Positions 34,481 to 46,009 of a stretch of DNA of 64,000 bases are shown in pieces. Both the position numbers and the translations under genes were made by a program. Position 1 is the first letter of the stretch. Each line of letters starts with the position of its first letter. Under the pieces are notes generated by a model. It was given only the letters and a program-made list of their open reading frames with translations, searched no databases and was not told the DNA's origin. Origin of the DNA: Heliopora coerulea (taxonomy: Eukaryota; Cnidaria; Anthozoa; Scleralcyonacea; Helioporidae); assembly GCA_030142905.1 (NCBI GenBank), contig JASJOG010000296.1:186001-250000 (forward strand), in the 5' to 3' direction.

Positions 34481-36470
34481 CTATTGGCTGCTCGCACGTT
34501 TGACTTTGTGAATTAGTCGTTTGTAAGGTCCCGGTAATTGTTGTGATCGGTTTAATGGATTTTGTTCTAAGTTCGTATACCAGCTTTCTAGTGTGAGTCG
34601 CTGTTTGTAGTTGGTGCTGTACGTAATGCATTTTGCCGAATCCCAGTCAATGTTGTGTTTGGTTTGTCGGTGGTGTTCGGCAATGTGGTTGGTTTTGTCT
34701 CCGTTTTTTGTCGCTCGTTTGTGTTCTGTTAGTCGTATATTTAAGTTTCTGCTAGTCTCACCTATATAAGTGGCTTGGCAGTCGGAGCAATTAATTTTGT
34801 AAATTGCACCTTGTCTTTCGTGCGGTTGTTCTCTGTCTTTAACGTTAGTCAGTACATGTCGTAAAGTTGTGATGGGTTTGTGCGCTACTCGTATGTTGTA
34901 TGGTCGTAAGATACGCGAGATAATCTCAGACGTACCTTTTATGTAGGGTATCGTTGCTGTAGTTGTTGTCGGACTGTTGTTTTTGTCGCGTTCATTGTCT
35001 TTGTAAGTGTTAAGTTTGATGAAGTCAGAGTTATAGTTGTTTTTGTGGAAAACGCATTGTAGGTAGTCATTTTCTTGGCGTAGAGCGTCGGGTGAGTTAC
35101 AAATGAGTTGTGCGCGTCTCGTCAATGTTTTGATGGTGGTAGCTTTGTGTGAGGTTGGATTGTACGACGATTGGTCAAGTAGTCTGTCAGTATGCGTTGG
35201 TTTCCTGTAGACAGTGGTCTGTAGTTTGTTATTGTCACGACTTACCAAACAGTCAAGGAGCGGAATAGCTCCGTCTTCTTCAATCTCTTTGGTAAATTGT
35301 ATGTGACTGTTCTGTTCGTTAATGTGTTTGTGAAACTCGTCAATCTCGTCTTCGTGTAGTGCAGTAATCGTGTCGTCAACGTAACGAAACCAAAAAGGTA
35401 ACGTGTGTTTGTAAGTTGCAAGAGCTCGTTCCTCTATGGATTGCATTACAATTTCAGCAACCACAACAGAAACGGGTGAGCCCATTGCCGTGCCATGTAA
35501 CTGTTTGTAGTGTTTACCGTTGTATTGAAAGCAAGTTGATGTGAGACAAAGTTCCAGTAGTTCCACGATGTCCCCTGTAGGTAAAGGAAGTGCGTCAGTA
35601 AATTCGTTGATGGCAATTTTGGTGCATTCTAGCGCCAGTTGAAGCGGAATACTGGTAAACAGTGATTTCACGTCAAAAGACACTAGCTTGTGGTTGTGTG
35701 GTATTTGTACTGTTTTGAGATTGTTGATGAAGTTTTCAGTCGGTCGTAGTCTATGTTGTGACTTGTTGGTTAGTGGTTGCAGTATAGTTGTTAAGTATTT
35801 GGAAAGTTCGTAAGTAGGCGACCCACAGAACGAAACTATAGGTCGCATGGGTATTTGTGGCTTGTGAAGTTTCGGTAGTCCGTACAGCTTTGGTGATCGC
35901 GGTACCGAACACCTGAGTCGATAGTAGGTTTGTTGAGTGATCGTGTTAGTTTTTCTCATTGAGAAAATTTTGTTGTTAAGTTTTCGTTGAAGTGATGGTG
36001 CAGGGTCTCGTTTAAGTAGTTCGTAGGTTTGTTTGTCGTTAACTAGTTCGTCCATTTTGTCGTAGTAATCGGTCTTGTCCATAACAACAGTAACGCGTCC
36101 TTTGTCTGCTGGTAGTATGACAATGTTTTCGTCATGTTTTAGTCGTTTGAGTGCTTGTTTTTCGACTGTCGTCAAGTTAGTATCACGTATAGAGGCCGAT
36201 TGTACGGTGGAGGCGACCCTACTCCTGATCTCGTCTTTTGTTGCCTCTGCCAAATCTCTTTGAGAAGCTAAGACAGCCTCGACACTCGATATAATCGCCT
36301 CAGTCGGTATATGTTTGGGTGTTATAGAGTGTTTTAGTCCGTAGGATAGTAATCGAGTTTCAGTTTCGTCTAAAGGGCGCGAGGAAATTTTCTTGACCCA
36401 GTTATCGTCATGCTTTTGTCGTTTACGTGTTCTGCTGCGTTGTAATCGTTCAAGTTTCTGTTGGTATTTC
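34481..36470 (-). pseudogene. Penelope-like RT/GIY-YIG polyprotein, inverted 5'-truncated copy
   Basis: Starts abruptly at 'YQQKLERLQRSRTRKRQ'; the few residues before it come from the junction. It then matches the plus-strand copy residue for residue through RT and the GIY-YIG nuclease to the terminal '...HKVKRASSQ'. The true N-terminus is missing. Catalytic RT (YVDD) and nuclease residues are intact. Confidence 0.88.
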
Positions 36471-38691
36471 CCCGTTGAACACACAAGAGGCTATTCAGAT
36501 CGTCAACTCCACCAGCAGACGACTGATCCGAGCGCGGATTAACGACTGCCACAGACGACTCAACTTCTACAAAAACCAACAGCAACGAAGACTGGACAAG
36601 CTGAGACAACTGATACCAACAAACGTGAGTGCCGACTTACTTTCTACTATACAAACCATTGCTGACAAACGAGCTCTCAAAAACGAAACAAAATATCGAG
36701 CGAAATACCAACAGAAACTTGAACGATTACAACGCAGCAGAACACGTAAACGACAAAAGCATGACGATAACTGGGTCAAGAAAATTTCCTCGCGCCCTTT
36801 AGACGAAACTGAAACTCGATTACTATCCTACGGACTAAAACACTCTATAACACCCAAACATATACCGACTGAGGCGATTATATCGAGTGTCGAGGCTGTC
36901 TTAGCTTCTCAAAGAGATTTGGCAGAGGCAACAAAAGACGAGATCAGGAGTAGGGTCGCCTCCACCGTACAATCGGCCTCTATACGTGATACTAACTTGA
37001 CGACAGTCGAAAAACAAGCACTCAAACGACTAAAACATGACGAAAACATTGTCATACTACCAGCAGACAAAGGACGCGTTACTGTTGTTATGGACAAGAC
37101 CGATTACTACGACAAAATGGACGAACTAGTTAACGACAAACAAACCTACGAACTACTTAAACGAGACCCTGCACCATCACTTCAACGAAAACTTAACAAC
37201 AAAATTTTCTCAATGAGAAAAACTAACACGATCACTCAACAAACCTACTATCGACTCAGGTGTTCGGTACCGCGATCACCAAAGCTGTACGGACTACCGA
37301 AACTTCACAAGCCACAAATACCCATGCGACCTATAGTTTCGTTCTGTGGGTCGCCTACTTACGAACTTTCCAAATACTTAACAACTATACTGCAACCACT
37401 AACCAACAAGTCACAACATAGACTACGACCGACTGAAAACTTCATCAACAATCTCAAAACAGTACAAATACCACACAACCACAAGCTAGTGTCTTTTGAC
37501 GTGAAATCACTGTTTACCAGTATTCCGCTTCAACTGGCGCTAGAATGCACCAAAATTGCCATCAACGAATTTACTGACGCACTTCCTTTACCTACAGGGG
37601 ACATCGTGGAACTACTGGAACTTTGTCTCACATCAACTTGCTTTCAATACAACGGTAAACACTACAAACAGTTACATGGCACGGCAATGGGCTCACCCGT
37701 TTCTGTTGTGGTTGCTGAAATTGTAATGCAATCCATAGAGGAACGAGCTCTTGCAACTTACAAACACACGTTACCTTTTTGGTTTCGTTACGTTGACGAC
37801 ACGATTACTGCACTACACGAAGACGAGATTGACGAGTTTCACAAACACATTAACGAACAGAACAGTCACATACAATTTACCAAAGAGATTGAAGAAGACG
37901 GAGCTATTCCGCTCCTTGACTGTTTGGTAAGTCGTGACAATAACAAACTACAGACCACTGTCTACAGGAAACCAACGCATACTGACAGACTACTTGACCA
38001 ATCGTCGTACAATCCAACCTCACACAAAGCTACCACCATCAAAACATTGACGAGACGCGCACAACTCATTTGTAACTCACCCGACGCTCTACGCCAAGAA
38101 AATGACTACCTACAATGCGTTTTCCACAAAAACAACTATAACTCTGACTTCATCAAACTTAACACTTACAAAGACAATGAACGCGACAAAAACAACAGTC
38201 CGACAACAACTACAGCAACGATACCCTACATAAAAGGTACGTCTGAGATTATCTCGCGTATCTTACGACCATACAACATACGAGTAGCGCACAAACCCAT
38301 CACAACTTTACGACATGTACTGACTAACGTTAAAGACAGAGAACAACCGCACGAAAGACAAGGTGCAATTTACAAAATTAATTGCTCCGACTGCCAAGCC
38401 ACTTATATAGGTGAGACTAGCAGAAACTTAAATATACGACTAACAGAACACAAACGAGCGACAAAAAACGGAGACAAAACCAACCACATTGCCGAACACC
38501 ACCGACAAACCAAACACAACATTGACTGGGATTCGGCAAAATGCATTACGTACAGCACCAACTACAAACAGCGACTCACACTAGAAAGCTGGTATACGAA
38601 CTTAGAACAAAATCCATTAAACCGATCACAACAATTACCGGGACCTTACAAACGACTAATTCACAAAGTCAAACGTGCGAGCAGCCAATAG
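36471..38691 (+). CDS. Penelope-like RT/GIY-YIG polyprotein, longer copy
   Basis: Element-derived reading begins at 'PLNTQEAIQIVNSTSRR', just after the inverted arm. An in-frame ATG at 36427 lies inside that arm and is probably not the native start. Reverse transcriptase blocks include 'GRVTVVMDKTDYYDKM', 'KLYGLPKLHKP', 'VSFDVKSLFTSIPL', 'HGTAMGSPVSVVVAE' and the catalytic 'FWFRYVDDTI' (about residue 455 counted from 36427). The C-terminus is a GIY-YIG endonuclease, 'AIYKINCSDCQATYIGETS', then 'IRLTEHKRA' and 'IAEHH'. No internal stop is present. The element copies itself by target-primed reverse transcription; N-terminal completeness is uncertain. Confidence 0.88.
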
Positions 38692-38843
38692 ACTTACACT
38701 TCGACAAACTGATAATTAACGCCTACACAACCACACCCATTGCTTCTCGCCAAATATTACACCTCCATGACTAATACGACCGCCCACTTATCACGGACGA
38801 GCCAGATACAAATACAGGCGAACCTGAACTTTACTCTCCTTTT

Positions 38844-38886
38844 GACTCTGAAGATGACCGCCGCTAAGGCTGTCGAAACGTCAGTC
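38844..38886 (+). ncRNA. hammerhead-like motif in Penelope terminus (right arm)
   Basis: Reads gact (stem I) CTGAAGA (core), a stem II with gac/gtc and gcc/ggc pairs (38855-38874), GAAA (38875-38878), cg, GTC (38880-38882), agtc (stem I partner). The order of core elements fits a minimal type I hammerhead ribozyme with a nearly absent stem III. Hammerheads of reduced form are known from Penelope-like elements. Activity as a monomer is doubtful; a dimeric form is possible. Confidence 0.5.
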
Positions 38887-38963
38887 ACTTCAACCAACAG
38901 TCTTTCTCAAGACTACACTAACCTGGACGATCAACTTCCTCAAACATGTCATCGTTTATAGAG

Positions 38964-39409
38964 CCGACGTAACCACGACAGACACCGAAGAGACAAAACA
39001 GTACATAGGAATGACAGCAAACAGCTTTAAAGAACGATACAGAAACCACATTAAATCCTTCAAAGATAGCAAGTACTCCAATGAGACTGAACTATCAAAA
39101 TACGTATGGGATCTAAAATCAAATAACCAATCTTTCGATATAAAATGGGCGATCGTGAAAAGAGCCGCGGCCTACACAAGGAGAGCAAAAAGATGTAACC
39201 TTTGCCTGGAGGAAAAGCTTTGCATTATGAAAGCACGCCTAAAAAACCACCTAAAGAACCTTCTCAACAAAAGATCAGAGATCGTCTCAAAGTGCAGACA
39301 CCGGAACAGATTTCTCATCTCAAAGACAAGCCACACGAGGACAATAGCGATGAGTCATCCAACCCACGCAAACCATGACGTCAATGAACAGAGAAAAAGG
39401 AGACAATGA
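38964..39409 (+). pseudogene. outer Penelope-like ORF, second part (GIY-YIG nuclease)
   Basis: Continues the outer element after the insertion: 'KQYIGMTANSFKERYRNH', 'KYSNETELSKYVWDLK', 'WAIVKRAAAYTRRAKRCNLC'. This is the YIG, Arg and Lys/Glu region of a GIY-YIG endonuclease as found in Penelope-like elements. The stop is at 39407-39409. The frame is intact from 38964 and would be in register with the first part before the insertion. Confidence 0.75.
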
Positions 39410-39663
39410 ATCGACGCTGTTTCAGTTGCCTGAAGATCGCATACGCGTGAAACTCGGAGTAGCAACCATACACTCTTAAGCAAAATCTTACTACATTTAA
39501 GCTCTGCCCCATATGGTATCGAGCACTCTTGGAATCATCGTAAACATTATCATCTCAGTTATATATATATATTATATGTATATATTATATATATATATAA
39601 GGGGAAAGTGTTGGCTTACCAAATGTAAAAGAGTTCTCAATACCATATAGGTAGAGCAAATAA

Positions 39664-39804
39664 TAGTAATAGTAATAGTATTTCGCTTACCTCAAAGCCG
39701 CAACAGTCTGTTTCATCCGTGGGGAATCTTCCGCCTGAAGATTCCCCACGGATGAAAGAGACTGTTGCGGCTTTGAGGTAAGCGAAATACTATTACTATT
39801 ACTA
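39664..39804. mobile_element. fold-back element, near-perfect palindrome
   Basis: The left arm (tatttcgcttacctcaaag ...) and right arm (complement) meet at about 39734. Arms of about 70 bp contain 'cagtctgtttcatccgtggg'. It is related to the next hairpin by the shared 'cgcttacctcaaa' and 'tgtttcatc' blocks. Confidence 0.75.
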
Positions 39805-39818
39805 TATATATATATATA

Positions 39819-39995
39819 TATATCGCTTACCTCAAAAAGTCACTACAGCCTGTTTCATCTTGGGAAAGAATCTTCAGGTGAGTCACCTGAAGATTCTTTC
39901 CCAAGATGAAACAGTCTGTAGTGACTTTTGGAGGTAAGCGATATAATTCCATTTGCTCTTTCTTTGCTTTATTGAGCCCTCTTTGCATTTCGTAA
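39819..39995. mobile_element. fold-back element, copy A
   Basis: Hairpin 39819-39946 with arms of about 60 bp starting tatatcgcttacctcaaaa. It is followed by a unique tail (ttccatttgctctttctttg ... gtaaac). The stem and tail together are repeated in inverted orientation at 56915-57075, which defines the family. Confidence 0.75.
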
Positions 39996-40540
39996 ACATA
40001 AACGTTCACGTATATATATATAAATATATATATATAAGTCCTGGCAATGTTTTTGTAATTAGTCTGTCTGACGATGTCATTGAAATAAAGACGAAATATC
40101 ATAATTTCATTGTAATTCTCTTGATTTTAACTCGTATCTTGAGTTATCAAGATGGCATTATTTTTCGGAGTTTGTTTCTTCCTATATTTGCTAAAGTTGT
40201 CGGCTGGTTCTGGATTATGATCAGTTGCCATGATTAGCTTTGCCACTGTGTATGAATTTGTATACTGCAATCAGTTTTCTTTGCACTTCATATGTTACTT
40301 CTTATTCGAACAGTTGAAAGACACTTTTTTCCGTCACGTTGAAGTGGCTTAATTTTGGTTGACCAAACAGTCTTAATTGTGAGGTGGTGGGGTGTTGGAT
40401 CTTGGGATTAGGTTAAATAAGCTTGTCCCTGACATGTAGTAGATGATTTATGGGTGAAATGCTCACTTCATTACTGTTTTGATGAAGTTAAAAGTTTTTT
40501 ATTTGTCGTTATTTCCTCAAGTCTCGCAACAAGCCGCCTG

Positions 40541-41040
40541 TTTAGTTAACAATTATTCACCGAAGTGGAGGTGAATAATGGTGGATATTTACCAAACTAC
40601 AAAGTGGCTGGATAAATATCTACACTATTCACCTACAACGAGGTGAATAATTTTTTTAGCATATACCTCGCAAAATTATTTTTACATATTTATTTTTCAA
40701 ATTTTCAAAACAATTTTACCAAACTCAGTTGGCTTGTCGCCTACTCAACATTTGTGAACAAACAGAACAAAACATTTTGAACTCATCCTGAGTGTATTTA
40801 CTGCTAAAAAGTAAAGGAAATACATATCTTTGAATACTTTGGTGCCAAATTTCGTTGCTGTTTTGGTATTGTATGGCACAACGACTTCGTTTACTTAAAA
40901 AAAGTTCTTCTTCCGTAATATAAACAAAACGGGACGCCATCTTGTTTTGCTCGGAGGTGAATAGTGCAGGATATTCTGAGGTAGGGGAACTAATCAGATT
41001 GAGCAAAACACTATTCACCCGCGAGGTATATGTTTAAATT
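40541..41040. mobile_element. repeat with 'cgaggtatatg' ends, possible Crypton-related remnant
   Basis: Inverted 'catatacctcgc' (40660-40673) and 'gcgaggtatatg' (41022-41034) bound a segment. Its minus strand has an open frame (40725-41018) containing 'MASRFVYITEEELFLSKRS', resembling the N-terminus of KIAA1958/Crypton-type proteins. A 'aggtgaataat' motif is repeated to the left (40570-40650). The assignment is weak. Confidence 0.35.
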
Positions 41041-41489
41041 ACAATACCCTTACAGGGGTAATCTGTTTGGTATTTCTTCCATGTATTGTGAAAGTCCAAC
41101 AACTATTATTCCAAAAAACTGGCTAGTATGATGCTTTATGATAAATATATGACGTTTATGCTTTCTTGACAAATAATCAATGATTTGGTGATGATGTCAA
41201 TTGCTATATGTCCCATCATAGCTAATAGAAAGGGGAGACAGGTCCCATATCTAGACGACATTCCCCAGCGATGGTAACGCTTCTACGAGACTCAGCTGGG
41301 CAAACATACTACATTGCATAGATCGTGAAAAGCTCGTAAAAAGATCGGACATTATCGTAGAAGTGGCGGATGGCGAAAGACGCGTGAACTTCGAAATTTG
41401 TGAAGTACTGTCAGTAGTTTTGTGTGTGGTTTTGTTTCAATGTCGTACATTTATGCTGTTTACCCATTGCCTGAATGCACTGGTAGATA

Positions 41490-42344
41490 ATGGATCCCAA
41501 CAGAAAAATTGCATTCTTTTTATGTTTGGGAGCTGTTGGTGGGGCAGGTATTATCTTTACAGTTGCATACCTTCGAAAATGACTGAGGAAAGCCTGCACA
41601 AGAGCGTCCGTGGAGCAATTGACTGATGCCATCAGTCTGCCAACTCTGAAGAAGCTTTCGCAAGTTTCGAATGTCAGCATAAGGCTAGGCATTCAAGATA
41701 TGATAATGGATCGTGCCATTAGACCTCAAAGCCTGCAGTTTATCATTCATTGGTGTTACGCTGACGACGAAGACTCCGTTCTGAAAGCATTCACTGTTAT
41801 TGAAGTGTTAGCCAAGAATTCAAGATTTAAAGCAAAGCTGATAAATTTTGGTGGACTGGAAGCACTTTGTCACACTATCTATCGTTCCTGGGCCAAAAAG
41901 AGTCACACGCACATTTTTCATGATTCCTTGGTCCAAAATCGTGCTTGCACGGCAATCTTTAACCTAATACATGCGTCGGAAGATGGTGAACAAACAGATG
42001 CTAGGAAAAGTCGTTTGTTAGATAAGAACCCATCATTTATTTCCGCCTTACTTGGGATCGTGAAAGAGACCTGCGACGGGAAGCTGGAAAATTGTGTTTT
42101 ATGTTAATCCACACAATTGCAGTTTGTGACTGTACAAGGGAAAACCTTAGAAACCACTGGCAAATTGTCGAAGTTACGTCACAATTTTTGGTGAAAAATC
42201 AAGAAGACGCACACTGTATGAGACTTGCTCTGCACGTGCTGGTTACTCTGGCTAATGTTTTAATGGCAAATGAAGAAGAAAAAGTTCTACAAGAAATTGG
42301 GGAATTTGGTGTTGTTCGACCAGCCATAGCTTGTTTTAAATCAG
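41490..42344 (+). pseudogene. armadillo protein gene, exon 1
   Basis: ATG at 41490, 30 codons including the membrane segment, then an in-frame TGA (41580). The same frame continues as 'LRKACTRASVEQLTDAIS' and the helical repeats to about 42090. There the frame shifts by one base, the reading continuing 'MLIHTIAVCDCTRENLRN' ... 'GEFGVVRPAIACFKSG'. The donor is CAG|GTATTA (GT at 42345). The excellent continuity of sequence on both sides of each lesion shows they are recent changes or assembly errors. Confidence 0.7.
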
Positions 42345-44214
42345 GTATTACCCAGTAGAAAATCTAGTAGGCACTAGTAGTGTTTGACCATCACTAAAGT
42401 TTGGTGTCCAGCGCAATGCTATCTCTGACCAGTACCTCTTACAGTTAATTTTTTTATGATTACAGTAAGATTCTTATTGTCTGCTTTGAAAACGAAATAA
42501 TAATTTGAATAAGAGTGTTGATTGGGTTATCCTGTATTCTTTGATTTTAGTTGGCACTGGTTTTTGGCTGGGTAGAACCCTTAGAGGATAGTTTAATTTG
42601 TCAAGGGGCAGGGCTCATCCCATTTTCAAGTAAAATTGTCATGGAAATGTCCAGAGTACAATATTAAAGTATGCCCTTGCCTCCTAATGGGTTAATTTAA
42701 AACTGTTTTATATGTTTTTTGAAAAAACTAAATACATGTAAATCTTTTTGTGTATGATGATGCTGGTACTTTGGCAACTTGTAAATGCAACTGTATAAAA
42801 TTAAATGCAGTACAGGATATCCAATATTATTGGTACATTATATTGTATTGGCATTTGGTATTTGTTTTAAATAAATGCAATCATGTTCTGCTACAGTCTG
42901 ACATTCAAAAATATTTCTTTTCCTTATGTTCCTGATTACAAAAATGTAAGCACTGTCAAGTAGATATTTAGTAGAACTTAACCAGATACCACATACTGCC
43001 AGGTACAGTAGCTATAGTTTACCAGATAATGAGTATCAAATCCACATTTGACACTTCCCCAATGTAATTGTACAATACTTTTTAACAAAATTCCTTGTAA
43101 GCCCATGCTGACTTTTCAGTTTAGCTTAACAGGCAAACTGAAAAGTGAAGATCAAGCAGACAGTTTATAAGGAGTTTAATCTCCTCCTTGTGATTAATAT
43201 GAGAGAGGGCTGTTATTGTGCCACATAAGGTAAGATGGCAGAACACAATTTTACTAGTGTTTTGCATCTCAAGCTTTCCCCATTAGACCTAACTATGGAA
43301 TGGTTGTAGCTTGTAAAAAATTTGGCAGAATATGAAAACAATGATGTGCATTTAATCTGACAGGGATGCTAGGGTTTGTACAGGTCATAGAAAACCTGGA
43401 AAGTCATGGAAAATCAAAATTTCAAATTCTAGGCCTGGAAAACTTGGAAAATTAGTGTTAGTCATGGAAAGTCATGGAAAATTAGATTTCTTCTGGATCA
43501 GTGAATAATTCTATCTCAATCTTCTAAGTTCACATTTTGAGTTTCTTGGGGCCACCAATGAATGTAAAAAATATCACAAAAATCGTATCTATGATACTCG
43601 CAACCTTAATTTATCATAGCTTGGCCATGCACTTGTGGTTTGATGGAGCCCCTGTTCAGCTTGCCTTGTTTCTAGCTTTTCCAGGTCTTGGATTTTTGTA
43701 AATATGGTCATGGAAAGTCATCAAAAAGTCATGAAATGTTGATGGACCATTAGTGTACGAACCCCAGGAAATGTTCAGGATTTTCCTTGTTTCCATGGCA
43801 ACAACAGTAATTTGAAACAAACTTGAAAGTTTAATTTTCCAAGTTCACTGGAAATCCAGCCATTTACTCTCCTTCCAGAATTGTACTAAGCTTACCAATA
43901 AAGAAATCTTAACTTTGAAATCTGATTTGATAGCATTTTTAAAAGCCTATGAGTATTTAATACCTTCAAGAAAACTGTTGTTCAATATACAACAGAAAGT
44001 ACAGTAGAATTCCTTGGTTTAACTCTTGCCATGGAATGACTTTGCAATGTCAACAAAAATCCAATCAAATTTGAACAAATCTATAAACAGTCGTTTGTAT
44101 TGCAGGGAGCAAAGCGTTAATCACCTTTTAAACAAGCAGTAGGCTATGGTGCACCACTCCCAAATCTTTCCTGGAATAAATTGGCTGACTACTTTTTTTT
44201 TTCGTTTTATTTAG
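42345..44214. other. intron with a 'tggaaagtcatggaaa' repeat element
   Basis: Non-coding. At about 43367-43767 a repeat has loosely inverted ends (gggtttgtacaggtc / complement of gtgtacgaacccc) and several 'gtcatggaaa' motifs, a MITE-like structure. Nothing else is supported. Confidence 0.45.
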
Positions 44215-44526
44215 AGAGCAGTGAAGTTGTGTATTAGGTGGTTGGTTTAATTCACGAATTTGTTATTAACAACATCGCAGCGGAAGAGATATGCAGCGTC
44301 CCCATTTTGTTGAAGTCGTTATACCGCGTTGTGGTGTCCAGCGAGGCAAACCTTCAGAGACTTGTTTTAAGAATCTTGCGGTACCTCTCCGAATATTCTG
44401 AAAAGTTTAAGACGTCCGTAATTCATCACAAGCAGTTGCTGGCCAGACTGCCTATCTGTCTTGCTTCGGGTGACGAGGATTTAGTTTCATGGTCGCCGTT
44501 TCTGATTCACGAGATTGCGAAAACAG
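44215..44526 (+). pseudogene. armadillo protein gene, exon 2
   Basis: The acceptor follows a strong T-tract (tttttttttcgttttatttag). Phase 1 gives 'SSEVVY', a TAG stop, then 'VVGLIHEFVINNIAAEEI' and 'LQRLVLRILRYLSEYSEK', ending 'FLIHEIAKT' with donor CAG|GTTTGT (GT at 44527). Confidence 0.65.
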
Positions 44527-44559
44527 GTTTGTACACTCGTTAGCAGTTGGAGATAAGTT

Positions 44560-44700
44560 CAAACTAGGGATATACCGGATGGAGAAACCGGTGTCACAGG
44601 GGATTCGCCCTCCTTGGGATATCGCCCTTCCGGAGTGAAATCCCAATTGATTTTGTCCCCTCAGGGGCGATATCTCCATAGGATTTCACTCCCTCGTTAG
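44560..44700. repeat. 'ggcgaaatccc/gggatttcgcc' repeat, copy 1
   Basis: Short inverted and direct repeats of gggat(t/a)tcgccct type. Similar sequence recurs at 45838-45950, perhaps the two ends of one larger repeat. Confidence 0.4.
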
Positions 44701-44900
44701 GGTATTTATCCCCCTCCCAATAACTATTTGAGACCATGTTTAAGACAACTTTATATATATTCTACAGCAGTCAAGCCAAAACAATTCTTTGATATGCATT
44801 GTGGTTGTTTCGAACACCAGTAAACCAAAGAAATTTACAAGAAAAAATGACTAGCGGAAGAATATTTTGAATTGGAGATCATTTATGACAGTGGTTATCA

Positions 44901-45094
44901 TAGTCGTAGGATGAATATTTATGCCCAGCTCAAAATTTGAGTGTGAATAGCCATGACAAGATAAAACACGACAAATAACAAAACATGTTAGTTTAAACAA
45001 GCTTTAAACTAACATGTTTTGTTATTTGTTTTATCCTGTCATGGCTATTCACACTCGAATTTTGAGCTGGGCATTAATATTCATCCTACGACTA
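44901..45094. mobile_element. long fold-back palindrome
   Basis: The left arm starts tagtcgtaggatgaatatt and the right arm ends with the complement. The arms of about 95 bp are nearly perfect, and the centre (about 44998) is gtttaaacaagctttaaac. The right flank 'ttcccgcctggta' matches that of the fold-back at 29251-29466. Confidence 0.75.
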
Positions 45095-45837
45095 CGATTC
45101 CCGCCTGGTAAATCCTTGGTCAATATCTTAGTGGTTACCATAGTTTTTGAATATTACACGCTTGGAACTAGTAGACAACCGATAATACTCCTATGATTAC
45201 TGAAACTATTACTCTGCGATTTTTTTTTTGGCGCATATTTTTATACTGTTGTCATCACTTTAGTACATTGTTTTTGTCCTTTTATCTTAGTTGTGTTAAA
45301 GCCGAAGGTTTCTCTCTATGACCAACAGTTCTCTTTTTTATGATAAAAATGTAAAAGATAAAGAGCTGGTGTTGCTATTTTAACAATTGCCACTTGAGCA
45401 ATGCACGCAAACAACTGCGAAAAATATTAAAACCTTGGTATGTTTCTGTCGCAGTATTGACAGTACAGTGTTCTGTAAGTGACTGATTCTCCGGTAATTA
45501 CTGAAGCTAATGTTTTGCTTTTCTTTTTTTCTTTTTTGTTTCTCGCATATTTTTATAATGCCGTCATCACATTACTGCATTGTTTATGTCCGTTTATGTT
45601 CCCCGTATTTAAAGCCTTTCGTGTGACAAAAGTGTAAAAGTATGAGATGCTGTTGCTTTGATAACAATTACCGCTTCACCGAACAAACAAAACGTGCAAG
45701 ATAGCAAAGATGTACAGAAAGTTAATGCATTTTTGTGAGCCTAAAGTAGTGTTGCTGCTTATCGTCGGCTTGAAATAAAGGATCATTGACGAATACTCGG
45801 AAAATACACACCATTTCTTGCGAGCGGAGTCAAGAAG

Positions 45838-45950
45838 AAAAGGAGGGGCGAAATCCCAAAGGGGAGGAAAATTTCCAGGGATTTTATCCCGCCACGGCGA
45901 AATCACCAGGGATTTCGCCCTAAGGGGGCGAAATTTAGGGGTGTGTGTGC
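45838..45950. repeat. 'gggatttcgcc' repeat, copy 2
   Basis: Several copies of ggcgaaat(c/t) and gggattt(t/c)(a/g) in both orientations. See 44560. Confidence 0.4.
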
Positions 45951-46009
45951 AAAATCCTTATGACACAGGTACCCGTTATCCTGCAAAATTTTGCGATCTT
46001 TACAATCAA

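Larger units (their letters stand above)
34195..38949. mobile_element. inner Penelope-like element: giant palindrome, 14-bp TSD
   Basis: The insertion is flanked by catcgtttatagag at 34181-34194 and 38950-38963. It consists of an inverted copy (about 34220-36470), a 231-bp unique spacer (36471-36701), and a sense copy (36702-38949). The two arms encode identical protein over the whole shared region; the only mismatches I saw are near the outer ends (34345-34360 against 38818-38832). The left arm has about 28 extra bases at its outer end (34195-34222), matching the full terminus seen at 14170-14200. Both copies are truncated at the 5' side. Confidence 0.88.
33414..39491 (+). mobile_element. 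outer Penelope-like element, split by a nested insertion
   Basis: The left end (33414-33598) is the inverted copy of the right end (about 39318-39491; e.g. 'taagattttgcttaagagtg' against its complement). Between them lies a sense-strand coding region for the RT C-terminus and GIY-YIG nuclease. It is interrupted at 34194/34195 by a 4755-bp insertion and resumes at 38964. Near the left end a second inverted pair (33602-33630 and 33674-33702) surrounds three copies of a 17-mer (catcagcagccactgta). The inverted terminal piece joined to a truncated sense piece is a known Penelope-family architecture. Confidence 0.8.

Noticed and set aside
36427..36470. ATG at 36427 as the native start of the Penelope polyprotein
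   Set aside because: These bases lie in the inverted arm of the other copy. The start is created by the junction.
40060..40110. CTGACGA ... GAAA sequence resembling a hammerhead
   Set aside because: Stem I does not pair and stem II is only three base pairs, so it is not better than chance.
41580..41582. TGA read as selenocysteine or by readthrough
   Set aside because: No recognisable SECIS element, and two further lesions in the same gene make simple damage or sequencing error more likely.
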